Assembly (NCBI GenBank): GCA_008638375.1
Contig: VIRR01000570.1
Location: 124,001-188,000 of the forward strand
DNA: 64,000 nucleotides
Direction: 5' to 3'
Origin: Nyssa sinensis
Lineage: Eukaryota; Streptophyta; Magnoliopsida; Cornales; Nyssaceae
Numbering within the stretch: the stretch's first letter is position 1; each line of letters starts with the position of its first letter. The translations under genes were made by a program, and so were the position numbers. A model generated the notes under the pieces. That model saw only the letters and a list, made by a program, of their open reading frames with translations, had not been told where the DNA came from and ran no database searches. Of this stretch, positions 24,491-35,663 are shown piece after piece.

Positions 24491-25005
24491 GGTTATTGAG
24501 AGGCCACATTCTCCGATCCACTGGCCAGAAGGATCAGTACAGTAAGGTTTACACTGCAAAAGGTCCGAGAGACCGAAGGGTCCGACTATCGGCTCCTACC
24601 GCGATTCAGTTCTACGACGTGCAGGACCGATTAGGCTATGACCGACCCAGCAAAGCTGTCGATTGTCTCATCAAGAAGGCCAAGGACGCCATCGATAAGC
24701 TCGTCGAGTTACCTCCATGGAACCCAAATGATAGCACAATGGCCCTCAATGCAGACCCTAATTGTGTGGTACTGGAACACCAGTCAAAATCTAGTTCTAG
24801 GCAAGCATTTCATAGGCAATTGGTTGAGAACCCAGGTAGCAATTCCTCTGTTCTACCACCATCGATCGATGCACAGTCTGTTGTTGATACAATGAAATCG
24901 TTATTTCTCCTCAGTTCGGGCACTTCATCCATCAATTTCCAGAGCTACCCACATGATATAATGTCAAGAAACACAATCCATGATGTGAACCCCGCCAAGA
25001 AATAA
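24491..25005 (+). pseudogene. TCP4-like: Captured TCP4-like gene, TCP domain and middle region
   Basis: The frame encodes a class II (CIN-type) TCP bHLH domain: [20 protein letters not shown], then [20 protein letters not shown] and [20 protein letters not shown] up to ELPPWNP. Further on it keeps the conserved TCP4 tract [18 protein letters not shown]4-type factors are nuclear regulators of leaf growth and are controlled by miR319. Compared with family consensus, the basic region has R-to-Q and H-to-Y changes, and the usual WLIKKA is CLIKKA, so DNA binding is doubtful. The ORF is open from a spurious upstream ATG at 24367 to a stop at 25003-25005, giving 212 codons, of which the first 40 or so are microsatellite-encoded. 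Confidence 0.88.
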
Positions 25006-25009
25006 CTGA

Positions 25010-25925
25010 GACCCGACAACGAATAAGAATCCAAGATCGTTCTACAATCAAATCTGAATGAAAGACCTCGACCCGTTGTTTACGACAAACAAGAACCTCG
25101 GTATATATGATCTCAACCCATTGTTTAGTGCGAAACAAGAACCTCGGTATATATGACCTCAACCCGTTGTTTACGACAAACAAGAACCTCGATATTTATA
25201 TAACCTCAACCCGTTGTTTAGTGCGAAACAAGAACCTCGATATAAGGAAGACGCCACAAACGGTGGTAGAAATCCATTTGATAAGTCGTTGATGAACGCC
25301 ACGGGAAATCCCGTTAAGTTCAGATAATTCTTCAAAGAACTGTACAGAAAACACTCTCCAAAAATTTACTGAATAATCATCTATCTGCCAAATGCGGCTA
25401 CAAGTTCTTTTTAAAACATCCTATGAGACCCTAGGGCCAAATAAGGCCTACATTAAATAAAAGACATGGGCTAAACATTTTTAGGCCCAAAACATCCTAA
25501 ACTACCGACTAAAAATAATAAAAGAAATCCAATAATTAAGTTAGAATTTCGCACAGCCAAAAACGTCATTAATGCAGGTACAACAATTTCAAACCCGATT
25601 TTGACCTTTATTCAGCCGGAATCTCGAAAAACTCAAAACATAAAAGTTGTAGAACTATTCCTTGGATTTCCATAGCATCTTGAATCATCTCAATCGGAAC
25701 TCGTTTGAGAGAGTTATGCTCAGATTACGAAGTGACATCGAAACTGTACGAAAATCACCCAACTAGCGTTTTTGTGCACTTAACTTCTTAGCTCTCGACC
25801 TTGTGATTAGTCCATTGGAACTTCAAAAGGATCTTTAAGACTTGGTCTACCATGGTGCCTATCAATCCAGACTGAAGATCTTTGCCTCTCTCTTCACTCT
25901 TTGCAAGACCCAAATTCTAGCCACA
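25010..25925. repeat. Unrelated repetitive insert splitting the TCP4-like copy
   Basis: The region begins after the TCP middle part and ends where TCP homology resumes. At 25067-25248 it has four tandem units of about 45 bp in an A-B-A-B order: CCGTTGTTTACGACAAACAA alternates with TTGTTTAGTGCGAAACAAGA. The rest resembles LTR-like plant repeats, including AGTTGTAGAACTATTCCTTG and GAGAGAGTTATGCTCAG. I could not find a target duplication or coding domain. Confidence 0.5.
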
Positions 25926-25929
25926 CGCC

Positions 25930-26330
25930 TTCAACTGATCAAGCACTTTTTTTTGATTCAGCTCCGGTGACTTTCGTGACCAATTATCTGAGAATTCTAG
26001 CTTGGAATGGTGGTGGGGATACATAGAGTAGAGGAGGATATGTCTTCAACTCGCAGTCAATGCCACAACCATCATTGCTTTATCAAAGCTCAGCATTTTC
26101 TCAAAAGGAACCCCTTCAGTCCAGTTTTTTGCCTTCATTTCGTGCCTAGGATGACCAGCCAATTGTCTCCATGGAGAACCACAACACGCAGACCATTCAT
26201 CAATCTTCAATCTCTAGCAGACAATTTGCCTCGCAGGGGTATTCGGGGTTTCAAGTTCCTGCACAAATTCAAGGCGAAGAGGAGCATGAGATGGCGTCCA
26301 ACAAGCAGTCCTCTGTGATGGAGAGGGAGA
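25930..26330 (+). pseudogene. TCP4-like: Captured TCP4-like gene, C-terminal region
   Basis: The frame runs through VTNYLRILAWNGGGDT, a stop, then RGGYVFNSQSMPQPSLLYQS, SAFSQKEPLQSSFLPSFRA, a stop in place of the usual tryptophan, and finally MENHNTQTIHQSSISS with GYSGFQVPAQIQGEEEHEMA. This is the conserved C-terminus of TCP4-type proteins. Two in-frame TAG codons make it a pseudogene. The segment contains the microRNA319 recognition region (separate entry). Confidence 0.88.
26103..26124 (+). promoter_or_regulatory. miR319 target-like site in the TCP4-like copy
   Basis: The sequence ends CCCCTTCAGTCCAG at the point where TCP4-type genes carry their miR319 site (codons for KEPLQSS). It keeps the core CTTCAGTCCA complementary to the 5' half of miR319; the half facing the microRNA 3' end has several mismatches. 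Whether the copy is transcribed is unknown. Confidence 0.55.
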
Positions 26331-26632
26331 AAATTTGTCTTTTTTTATTAAAAAGTTACTATTAAAGTGAGGGTAGTTTGGTCATTTAACCATGACTTGT
26401 AAGGTTAGTTTTGTCCTTACATTATTTGTAAGGGCAAAATTGATATTTGAATAAAATTTGAAGCTGACATCATCTAAGTTCATTAAGTCAACTAACGACT
26501 GTTAATGGGAGGGAGAATCTGTTACAGATCAGTAAACCAGAAAGAGGACAGTGTTATTTCAAAAACTATAGGAAAGATTTCTGCAATTGTTAGATACCTT
26601 AGGAAGGTAAGTGTTATTTACCCAAAATAATA

Positions 26633-27979
26633 ATAGTAATAAAAATTTGTTTATACCATTTTTTATAACCATTGTTTATAGCAATATTTTTCTCCTAATT
26701 CTCTCAAATTTTTTTATTTCCTCTATAAAATATTCCAATAATTTTTTTTGTTATATCACTCTTACCTAAATTATTTTTTTGCCCTTCAAATCATTAATCC
26801 CAGCAAACTATTTGCTAAAAATTGTTTGTCTATTACGTATTATCTTTATAATAATAAAAATAATTATAAAAGTTAATTAGTAGAAGGTTCTTCAAAATAA
26901 GTCCTTACAAGCTAAGATCTAAGAACATATTTGTTTCATGAATTGAATAAAGATGAATTAGCTCTTGCATCCAATCAAGTTAGCGTGGCTTAATTTTTCT
27001 CTTAACTTTTTCACCACCCTACTATACACCCCAAAGACCTTTGCTTGTCTTAGCATTGCCCACCATAGCTTTTGCACTATGATGATATTTATGTGCAAAA
27101 ATGATATATATTGGAAATGAGTCAGATTTGTAGTTATGTTTTGATTATGAGTAATGTTGGGTATACTGATTTATTTTTTTAGATTGGTTTCATTGGATGA
27201 CATCATCTATTATAACTTTTCTTAAAAATTTAAATCAAAAGATCAAACACATCCATTAATTACAAAAATACCATTGACACATCATTCGATAAATCAAACC
27301 AGTGTATCAAGCATTTTCCTCTGATTATTTTGTAGGTTATCATGGTTGATATGTATATTGTGCTTTTACTGTTCAATTGTTTTTTTTTTTTTTTCAATTC
27401 TTTGTTTAATTCATTTTAGTCATCAAGAAACATTGCTAAAAACATGTGTACTAATTTTTTGTTTAAGAATTTTGTCAAAATTTTCAATTTGAGAAATATT
27501 TTCTTATTGCTATATTTTTTTTAGTTGTGTATTCTTTTATCTATTTATTTATTTTGTTAGTTTTATCAATGTTGAGTTTTATCAATGTTGAGAAATTTCC
27601 AAAGGAATAAAAATTGTTTGATACAATATGAAAAACACGAGTAATATTTTTTTTGTTTAAGAAATTTCTCAAAATTCTCGATATGAGAAACATTTCCTTG
27701 TTACTATATCTTTTTAGTTGTGTATTCTTTTCTTTTTCTATTTTTTTTTGGTTTTATCAATGCTGAAGTATTACCACTTTCTTATAATATTGTTAGATGC
27801 ATTGTTAAAAACATGTTTTTTTTTTTCATTTAAGGAATTTTTCAATTTCTCTGTCTGCTGGATAGAGAAATTTCTCTATATTGGTTATGTGAGCAAAGAG
27901 TTTTCAGCAAAAATTCTTTGTTGAAAAAAATACGAATTTGTTTACATAAAATCTTGTTTGATAGATCTCAATTTCTAAA

Positions 27980-28036
<57 letters not shown>

Positions 28037-30740
28037 GTTCTTTAACTTTGAAGTTTCAAAACCAAAAAGTGATGGTATGGCATAGGTCGGCATAGGTTGG
28101 GCAGAAGAGAATGTGTTTTTTGCAATGAAGGGTATTTTTTGTAAAGAAAAATAACTAGGGACTTTCACGGTTTTTTTTTTTAACAATTATTCATTTTTGA
28201 CTAATTTTTTCATTTTCAAATAAATGTTGATTAAAACTTAAAATTTATTTTTATATAAAATAAAAATAAGTTATTTACCTTAAATTTATTTTTATATTAA
28301 ATAAAAATATATTTAAAAAAAAAGTTAGAAAAATTTTGTCAAAATTGAAAAAATGTAAAAAAAAACATAAGATGTGTAATTTTGATTAAAAGATTTGATT
28401 GGAGTAGATATTTGTAATTTGCAGTAAAAATAAGAAACGTTAATGTAATTTTAAAAATCTTAAAAAAAATAATTTACCATAATTACTATACAATTTGTTG
28501 ATCCCAAAATAGTCATTCAATATGGGCTCACATGACCAAGGCTGTATTTGTCAATTGTCATCCTATTTTTTAGTAAATTAACTAACCCTTTCATTTTTTA
28601 TCCTATTTTTTAATAAATTAACTAACCTCGGTTAGAGAATATTCTGAGTCTACTTACGCGTATTAAACTAAATCCCCTTCCCCGTTATAGTCATACCCAC
28701 CCTTTAAGCTTTAGCGGTCCAACGATTGGCACCGAAAGAACTCAAGCTCAAATACGAAATGTTTGAATTTTATCATCAACGTCTTTATCAATCAACCACT
28801 CTCCTAAGTGGTGCTGACTCCTTCATTGTTTCTAACAATTGTAAACAATATTTTTATTGTTTTAATATAATATAACAATTTGTCCTAAATTTTCTCCTAA
28901 AAAGATAAATAGTTGCTTTTTTGCATTAATATCAACATTTTGTTTTTTTTTTTTCAAAACAATTTTACCCTTACAATGTTGATATTTTGACTAGAAAAAT
29001 TAATAAACAGATAAAGACAAACTTGTAAAATCATTATTACATAATTTCAATAACCGTTAGAGAAATGAATTTTACCCTTCCACACAAGAATCCTCCCACT
29101 TTCTTTATTACAAAAAGTTATTTAATGGTCCTGAACGGTGAGATGTTATACGCATGTACTTCCACTAGAATTTACACATTCCACGCAAAATGAAAAAGAA
29201 AAAATACATTTAACAGTCGTCAGTATCGGCAAGCATGGAATGAATGAAACCAACCAAACGGGTGAGTGTGACCTTTATGTTCCTCAATACAAATTCAGGA
29301 ATAACATAGCTGAAACATCATCCTTTTACTGCTTCGCAAATGAAAAATAAAAGCATATCGAAGGAGATCCCCACTCCATGGTATCAGGTGTTGATCCTGA
29401 AAGTACATCAGGCATTTAGAAATTCACCTGCAAAAAACATAGGTAGCATTAAGCCAAGTTCTAATGAGTAGCATGTTTCCTAAGGAGTCAATGACAAAAA
29501 TTATGTTTCCAGAAAATATCAAGACACTTCCTAAATGAGAATATGTGCCAAACCAGCATGTTGTGCGATTGATCACTTTTTTTCCCTACCGATAAGGGTA
29601 ATTTAGTATTAAAGACAGCAAGTGATTCGATTTCAACAAACCCTTTCAGGAATTCCATCAAACATGGTAATTAACACTCCGTTGGATTAAAAAAAAAAAC
29701 CACAAATGCTAGTCAAAGTTCTTCAAGAAGTTAACTCTCATAACTTATTATTTTTACCTATCAAAAAAGAAACACAAATGTGCTATTGGTGGGCATACCA
29801 TAAAGTAATTGCACAATATGAGATGACTAAGGATTTACAGCCAGCCATGCCATTAAAAATCACATATACTCACCTCAACAAAGCCTTAAATCCCTATCTC
29901 AAAGCATGGAAAATAACATCCCAAAGGAGAAAGAAAATAAAATTAATGATTATTCTTGTGGAGTTAACCATATAAAATCCCGAAGGAGGAAGCAGCGACA
30001 TTCTATGTTAGTAGTAAAGCACTAGTATGCCAGCTGAAAAACAGAAGCTCCTTATCTTTCATAAGTGGGTAAACTTATGGGCCCTTAGTAGTGTTGACAA
30101 AGAACAGCCGGTTCAAAGCCCCCTATATGGGTTGGGCGATGGCGCATAACTAATATAAATGAAAGTAAGTTTATTTTCCTCTGTGAAAAGTGAAAACAAC
30201 CCAATATTGGTTTGCAGTCAATAACATCTTCACCATATAGGGCTCTCCCATCGTCCTTCCAGCTTGCCATCTCTTTACTTATCTTGAATCTCATCGTCCT
30301 CCAGTTGTTCCATGGGTAGGGGATGCATAATAAAGAATAGAATCTAATCTACAAGAACCAAAGGGTGTAATGTAGTTCAATGGATCAACATCAACTGTTT
30401 TAAGTTTTTACTATTTATTACCATACATGTATTACTATAACGGATGATTGAGTAAAAATAAGTGGATAGTTAGAAGCACCAAGGTACACTGGTGACTTTC
30501 TTTCAACCCGATTGACCAACTATGTGCCCTTATGCCGGTCATTCCAAAAAACACTTCCCACCTACTGGGTTTTACCACGATTGCACAACTCAGGAGCCAA
30601 GCCCCAACGTTGGGCCTTTGGTCAACACTCATCTAATATAGCTATTCGATTCTAGCACATCAAAGCCCTCCTTCTCCTTCCAATTAGTGAGAGTTGACCA
30701 ACAGAAGTAAGGCCTGGAATACCAGATCCCGGACACAATT
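26633..30740. other. AT-rich intergenic DNA with microsatellites
   Basis: No gene is supported. Contents: an imperfect tandem duplication of about 200 bp near 27420-27830 (repeated TTTAGTTGTGTATTCTTTT and GTTTTATCAATG); a (TA)n run at 27984-28031; and a short duplication of CCTATTTTTTARTAAATTAACTAACC at 28561-28628. Short ORFs near 29138, 29706 and 30085 (- strand) have no recognisable family. Confidence 0.5.
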
Positions 30741-30750
30741 GCATCGCTTA

Positions 30751-31070
30751 GGCCATCTCTAAGGATTACTCAAATTTGAGTAAAAGCTTCATTTGATATG
30801 AAGTTCTTCAATGGTCACATGTAGTTTTACTCAAATCTTTTGAAAAAATTCCCATCATGTCCCAAAATAATTCCCAACCTGTCCCAAAAGTTTTAAATTT
30901 GGCCTTGAACAGAGATTTGACTAAATGAACAACTTTTTGCAGATCTGGGTTTAAGCTTGAATAAAAATGGATTTGGTATGGATTTGAGTAGACAATTGGA
31001 GGGCAGTTTTTGATATTTTTTCCTCAAATTTAAATTTGAGTCAAGATTTGGGTAACCATTGGAGATGCCC
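30751..31070. mobile_element. Tourist-like MITE, copy 2
   Basis: The 320-bp element has ends GGCCATCTCTAAGGATTACT and CCATTGGAGATGCCC and is flanked by TTA on both sides (30748-30750 and 31071-31073). It shares internal ACTCAAATTTGAGT and TGTCCCAAAATAATTC motifs with copy 3 at 63402. Confidence 0.85.
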
Positions 31071-31159
31071 TTACACGCTCTAAGCTTTTCACCAACTTTC
31101 CCTCCAGTATAAGATTAGCTCGTACCCCTGTGTTTAAGGATTCCTAGGGCATGAGTTAA

Positions 31160-31305
31160 GCATAGATGGAATGGTCAATCTTTCATTATATGAAGTTTTT
31201 GAGACCTCAACAAGATCTTGGACACAATCACGTCGCCTACTAGTTGAAAGCACAGATGGAATGGCTGATCATTCATTTTATGAAGTTTTTGAGACCTCAC
31301 TAATC
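31160..31305. repeat. Short direct repeat, period about 90 bp
   Basis: GATGGAATGG plus TATGAAGTTTTTGAGACCTC occurs at about 31166-31213 and again at 31256-31303. Confidence 0.75.
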
Positions 31306-31440
31306 AACGTTGCACTTTTTAGTTATAATAAATTAAATGAACCTGTCAACTTAAACAATTTCCACTCTAGGTCTCAGATCCAAGGCTGTTAACCAAGTCT
31401 AGCCAACTTGCCCATCCTTGTTCATGAAATCCAACTTGAA

Positions 31441-31514
31441 AAGTGAGGAGGGATTCGAACCCCCAACACTATGGCTTGTAGCAACATGCTTTAATCCTCT
31501 GAGCTACAGGTCCC
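31441..31514 (-). pseudogene. trnR-ACG: Degenerate plastid-type tRNA-Arg(ACG) copy
   Basis: On the - strand the sequence keeps TGTAGCTCAGAGGATTA of the D arm and GGGGGTTCGAATCCCTCCTC of the T arm, as in chloroplast trnR-ACG, with roughly nine differences over the matching 66 bases. The anticodon loop reads CTACAAG, so the ACG anticodon has become ACA. The acceptor stem no longer pairs well (GGGACCT against CTCACTT). This is most simply a decayed nuclear copy of plastid DNA and not a working tRNA. I could not recognise plastid rrn5 or trnN sequence beside it. Confidence 0.65.
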
Positions 31515-34440
31515 ACCGTGTCTCCACTGCATCTATTCCCAGGAAAGTTGGATCTGATTTTCAGTCACTTCATGTACTTAGCTAAAGTCAGAATTTGTCT
31601 GACTTTTAGAAGTAAGGGTCAGATTAACCACCCCTCAAGTTAAACTACTGCTTCTTGTTGCACCAGGTATTGAAGCATGGGTGATTTCACACACAGATCG
31701 GGGCTAACGATTGGGAGGGAGGGGGTGGGTGGTGTAAGAATTAGAATTTAAAGAGGCTCTTGTCAAAATATAAAATTTTTTGGAGGAGACGGCTACTAAT
31801 TTCTTCAAAAATTTCTATAGAGAAAGTGAATATCTTTCTTAGTAGTGGAGTCTAGGGGAAAAAAAATAAGAAAAGTGATTTTACTATATTTCTGACAGGG
31901 TACAAGGTGTATCACCAAAAATAAAATATTGGGGCAATAGCTCATAAAGATAGGTTGGCTATCTTTCTTTTATCTCAGTAGAAATATGACTGGGAGGAGT
32001 TAATTCACAATGAAAGTTTTTTTTTTATTTTTTATTTTTTATTTTTTTTTTTGGGGGGGGGGGGTACAAGCCAAAACCTTCGACCCTTCCTTCTAAATGC
32101 AAGCCACACGAACCAGGTTTTGAGGGCGAAATCAACTTTCTTATTTAATGGGCAAGCAGGTTCCACAAGTTAGCAGGTTGCCTTTTAAGTGAGAGGAGGG
32201 ACCTCATTTCATGTAAAACAAAGGATAGCAATGGTCATTCACGTTCACTCGCTCAAGTTAATAAATCAAGGCAAACTTTGAATACTAGATGTGACCTCAA
32301 CATCACTAGGGTGAACAAGGGGTATCCCCACCCGTAGGTGAGACTAATCCCCTCGGGCACATGCACATCTCAAAAAAAAAAAAATTAACAAATTCAAAAC
32401 TTCATGGAAGAAAACGATAAATATTTAACCCAAGCTCAGTTGATTTAAAAAAATCCTTCTTTTCATTTGGTGAAATATGAGAATTTAACTGTGTAGAAAT
32501 CGAAATAAAAGGAAAGTTCACCTGAAAATTCAACTGTGAAAAAACAAATACAAAGAGGAAATAAGAGTTTGATGTGTGTGTGTGTGTGTCTATATATGAT
32601 GCGGAGAACGAGCTTGCTGGAGACAGCCTGATAGTGTGACAGCAAGGTAGTGACGAGAAATGTACGCTAAAAATGATGACCATTATAAAGATATGGAGGG
32701 TGAAGGAATGATAGATATGAAAAAACCAAATTCCTTAAATGATATAATCAACAAGGAGGAGATGGCATTGTGGCGATGGTGCAGTGGTGACAACATTGTG
32801 ACCACTGACCACAGTGCAATGACGAGTGACAACTTCCCATGGTTGTGTATGAAAAAAAGAGAGAAAGAGAGACTGAAAGATAATATCTCATTCCTAGAAT
32901 ATACATGAGGGGTACTAAAGGAATATGGTCAATGCATAGGGGGTATTTATGTACCATAGCCATAATATCAAGGAGAGGTTGGGGTTATGAGAAGTATTGA
33001 AGGAATATGCTCCATATATAAGGGGTATTTATGTAATTTTGCTATATTATTAGATCAGTGTCCCTTAACCCTGACTCGCCTTAAACCCAAGTAGGGTTTG
33101 TATTTATCCCCAAAACCTACCCCTAATCCCCAACCCCAACCAAAAAAAAATCCCAGTAGGGATAGGGCAAGGGGGAGATACACGAAACAGCCAAACATGT
33201 CAATTTGATATCCCTAATGAAGAATCCTAGAAACTTAGAAAAGTTATCTCATTAAGATTATTGAAATATCATAAAGAAGGAACACAAAACTTATTGTGCT
33301 GCAAACACTAAACCAGTACGGACTTTGTTGAACTATTTCTTTAATCAAAGTTACCTAGTTCGAATCCAATCCATAAAAAACATAGGCCCAGTTTGGCATC
33401 CTCATGATGCTAGAATCCCTCCCCCCGACCTTAAAAAATAATAATAATAATAAAAAAGAAACAAACCCATGCATCTTAACGGCACTATCTCTGTACAGAA
33501 AACATTGAGAATCCCATGTAAATAGGAAAGACGACAGCTTGCACAAGCGCAAGCACATAAAAAACCAATGATCGCTTTAGATTATAAGAGCACAAGATAC
33601 GCCAATGTAATATTTGATACCACATGTACAAAATAATCGGATGCAAAAGGATTGCCATAAACTAGATTAGGGATAGGACGGGTCAAAAAAAAAAAGAAGA
33701 GGAAAAATCAGGGATAGGTGTAGCTTGGTAAAAGAGGGCTGTGAGCCTGTGAGATAAATTCAGGGTTTATGATGGCTGATTAAGTGGTTTAAATAAAAGA
33801 AAGAAACAAAGCAATCACACATTTTGAAGCAAAAAGGCTACATCAGAAAGAAGAGATTATTACAACCCTTTCTATAGACTAAAAACCATTATGAACATTA
33901 AGCTAACTCCTTAATCAAATTGAATCTGGCAATTAAATTTGACAGCATCCTACATCAGAAAGAAGATCCTGGCTTGCTTCTACAGATAAAAGCTCCATTG
34001 TTAACTATGGACGAATTGCACTTATCAAAAAAGATTTTTTTTCTAAAAATATAGATAAATTTTGAAACTGAAGTGTAAATGAGGTCACACATAATATAAC
34101 ATGACCAAACTCAAATTGGACAATATTACCACAACCATATCCAAAAAAAATAGAACACTGACATAGAAGTGTAGAACTGGTGAAATAGAAGTGTAGAAGA
34201 TTTAGATTGCAAACAGTCTAGAACTAGATTAACATTGACATACTCAGTAGAAAAAAAAATCAGTAGATCAATCCTATAATAAAGTTGCTGTTTCGTTAAC
34301 ATAGTATAAACTAACAAAAAAGAGACTCAAAAGAGGTATAAGAGAAAATCCAGTGCTTTCATTTTAGCGCCACAAACACACTCCACCTGAAATTAATGCG
34401 GAGCCACAACACAACATTTTATACAACAATGGAATTATAG
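31515..34440. other. Intergenic DNA, no supported gene
   Basis: Contains an A/T tract followed by a run of G at 32020-32066, a TG microsatellite at 32573-32590, and a repeated GGGTATTTATGTA motif at 32940 and 33023. No protein family was recognised in its short ORFs. Confidence 0.5.
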
Positions 34441-34630
34441 AACATTGACAGACGCCAAGTATTATAAATGTCAAATTAAAGGTTTGGAGAGAGGATTTAG
34501 AATAAAAACGGTCAAGATAAGTTGAACAAAAACTGAATATCTTGACTGAGACTTTAGTAAAACTTGAAATACAAAAGAGATTGTAGTGAAGATTGAAAAT
34601 AAGAGTTAATTAAAGGTGAAAATTTTCGTT

Positions 34631-35263
34631 AGGGGTGCAACTCGAACAGGGTGGGTTCAAGTTGAGTCATGCTCAAGCCTAGGCTAAGCTCCAGAACAAT
34701 CAACCTGCGCCCAAGACCGACTTTGAACCTTGAGCCTGACCCAAATTAAAATTCATTAGTATCGGGTTCAACTGTGAACTCGACGAATTTTCAATAATTT
34801 AAATTATCAATTTAAATTTTTAGATTTTATTCACAATTTCTTCAATAAATTGTTATCTTTTTCCTATATTGATTATATATTAAAAGTTCCAATAATTTCT
34901 CTTAGTTCTCCTTAAAAAAAAAATCAAAATTCGTTAGAATAATTCCTTCAACATAATTTAATTTTGAGAAAAATATTAAATATCGACAAGTTTTTAAAAT
35001 TATAAAAATATAAATAGTAATGTTTGTAAGGAATTTCAACTAATCTAATGGTGTATTACTAAAGTATAAAAAATATAATATATAAAATATTAAGTTCAAC
35101 TTCGGGTTTCCAACAGTCTTAACCCAAGCCCAGCCCTAATTCAAATCGAGTTTGAATTCTTTTGCCCAAGCCCATTTCAAAGTGTAAAAAATAAAACCCA
35201 AGCCCTAAATAATTCAAGTTGGCTGGGGTTGGACTCAGGTTAGCCCGCCCAAGTTGCACCCCT
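34631..35263. mobile_element. TIR element, AGGGGTGCAAC family, copy 1
   Basis: The 633-bp element begins AGGGGTGCAACTCG and ends CCCAAGTTGCACCCCT. The 10-bp flanks are AATTTTCGTT (34621-34630) and AATTTTCATT (35264-35273), one mismatch. Sub-terminal regions are rich in CCCAAGCCC/GGGTTGGGC-type words and the centre is AT-rich. No protein is encoded. A 9-10 bp duplication favours a Mutator-like origin, but I cannot exclude another superfamily. Confidence 0.85.
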
Positions 35264-35663
35264 AATTTTCATTATCTAAATTCACTTATTCATCAAAAGG
35301 GGCAACTTGGAGATGATGTTACTCATAAAATTAAAACAACATGGGTTAAGTAGAAAAAATGTGTCTAGCACATAGTGCGATTGATGTATATCTTTAAAAT
35401 TGAAAGGTAAATTTTATAAGACAGGTATTAGACCAGCAATGTTGTACGAAATAGAATATTTGGCAATTGACAATTAAGAAACATGTAAATAAAATCAATA
35501 TATCCGAAACGAGATTGCTGAAATGGATGTGCGGTAGAACAAGAAACGATATAATTAAAAATGAACACATTCGTGAGATGGTAAGAGTAGCACCTATAGG
35601 AAATAAAACGAGAGAAAACAAGTGGTATAGGCATGTACAATGAAGAGCGACGTGGTTCATATT

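Larger units (their letters stand above)
23639..26623. mobile_element. Pack-MULE element 2 with pieces of two host genes
   Basis: The terminal inverted repeats (left GAGATAATCACACTTACCTT, right complement ending TTATTTACCC at 26623) are diverged relatives of MULE 1. The 9-bp flanks are AAAAAAATA (23630-23638) and AAAATAATA (26624-26632), one mismatch. The 2985-bp interior holds, in order: a poly-pyrimidine 5'-leader-like stretch; a first exon of one gene with the start of its intron (24057-24198); a CT/TA microsatellite; a TCP-domain segment (about 24491-25005); about 0.9 kb of unrelated repetitive DNA; and the C-terminal part of the same TCP gene (about 25930-26330). All gene pieces read on the + strand. 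No transposase is present. Confidence 0.88.

Noticed and set aside
32402..32908. ORFs near the TG microsatellite at 32573
   Set aside because: Short, overlapping on both strands and containing microsatellite-encoded residues; no recognisable domain.
35394..35660. 88-codon - strand ORF
   Set aside because: Antisense shadow of the LINE reverse-transcriptase remnant on the + strand.
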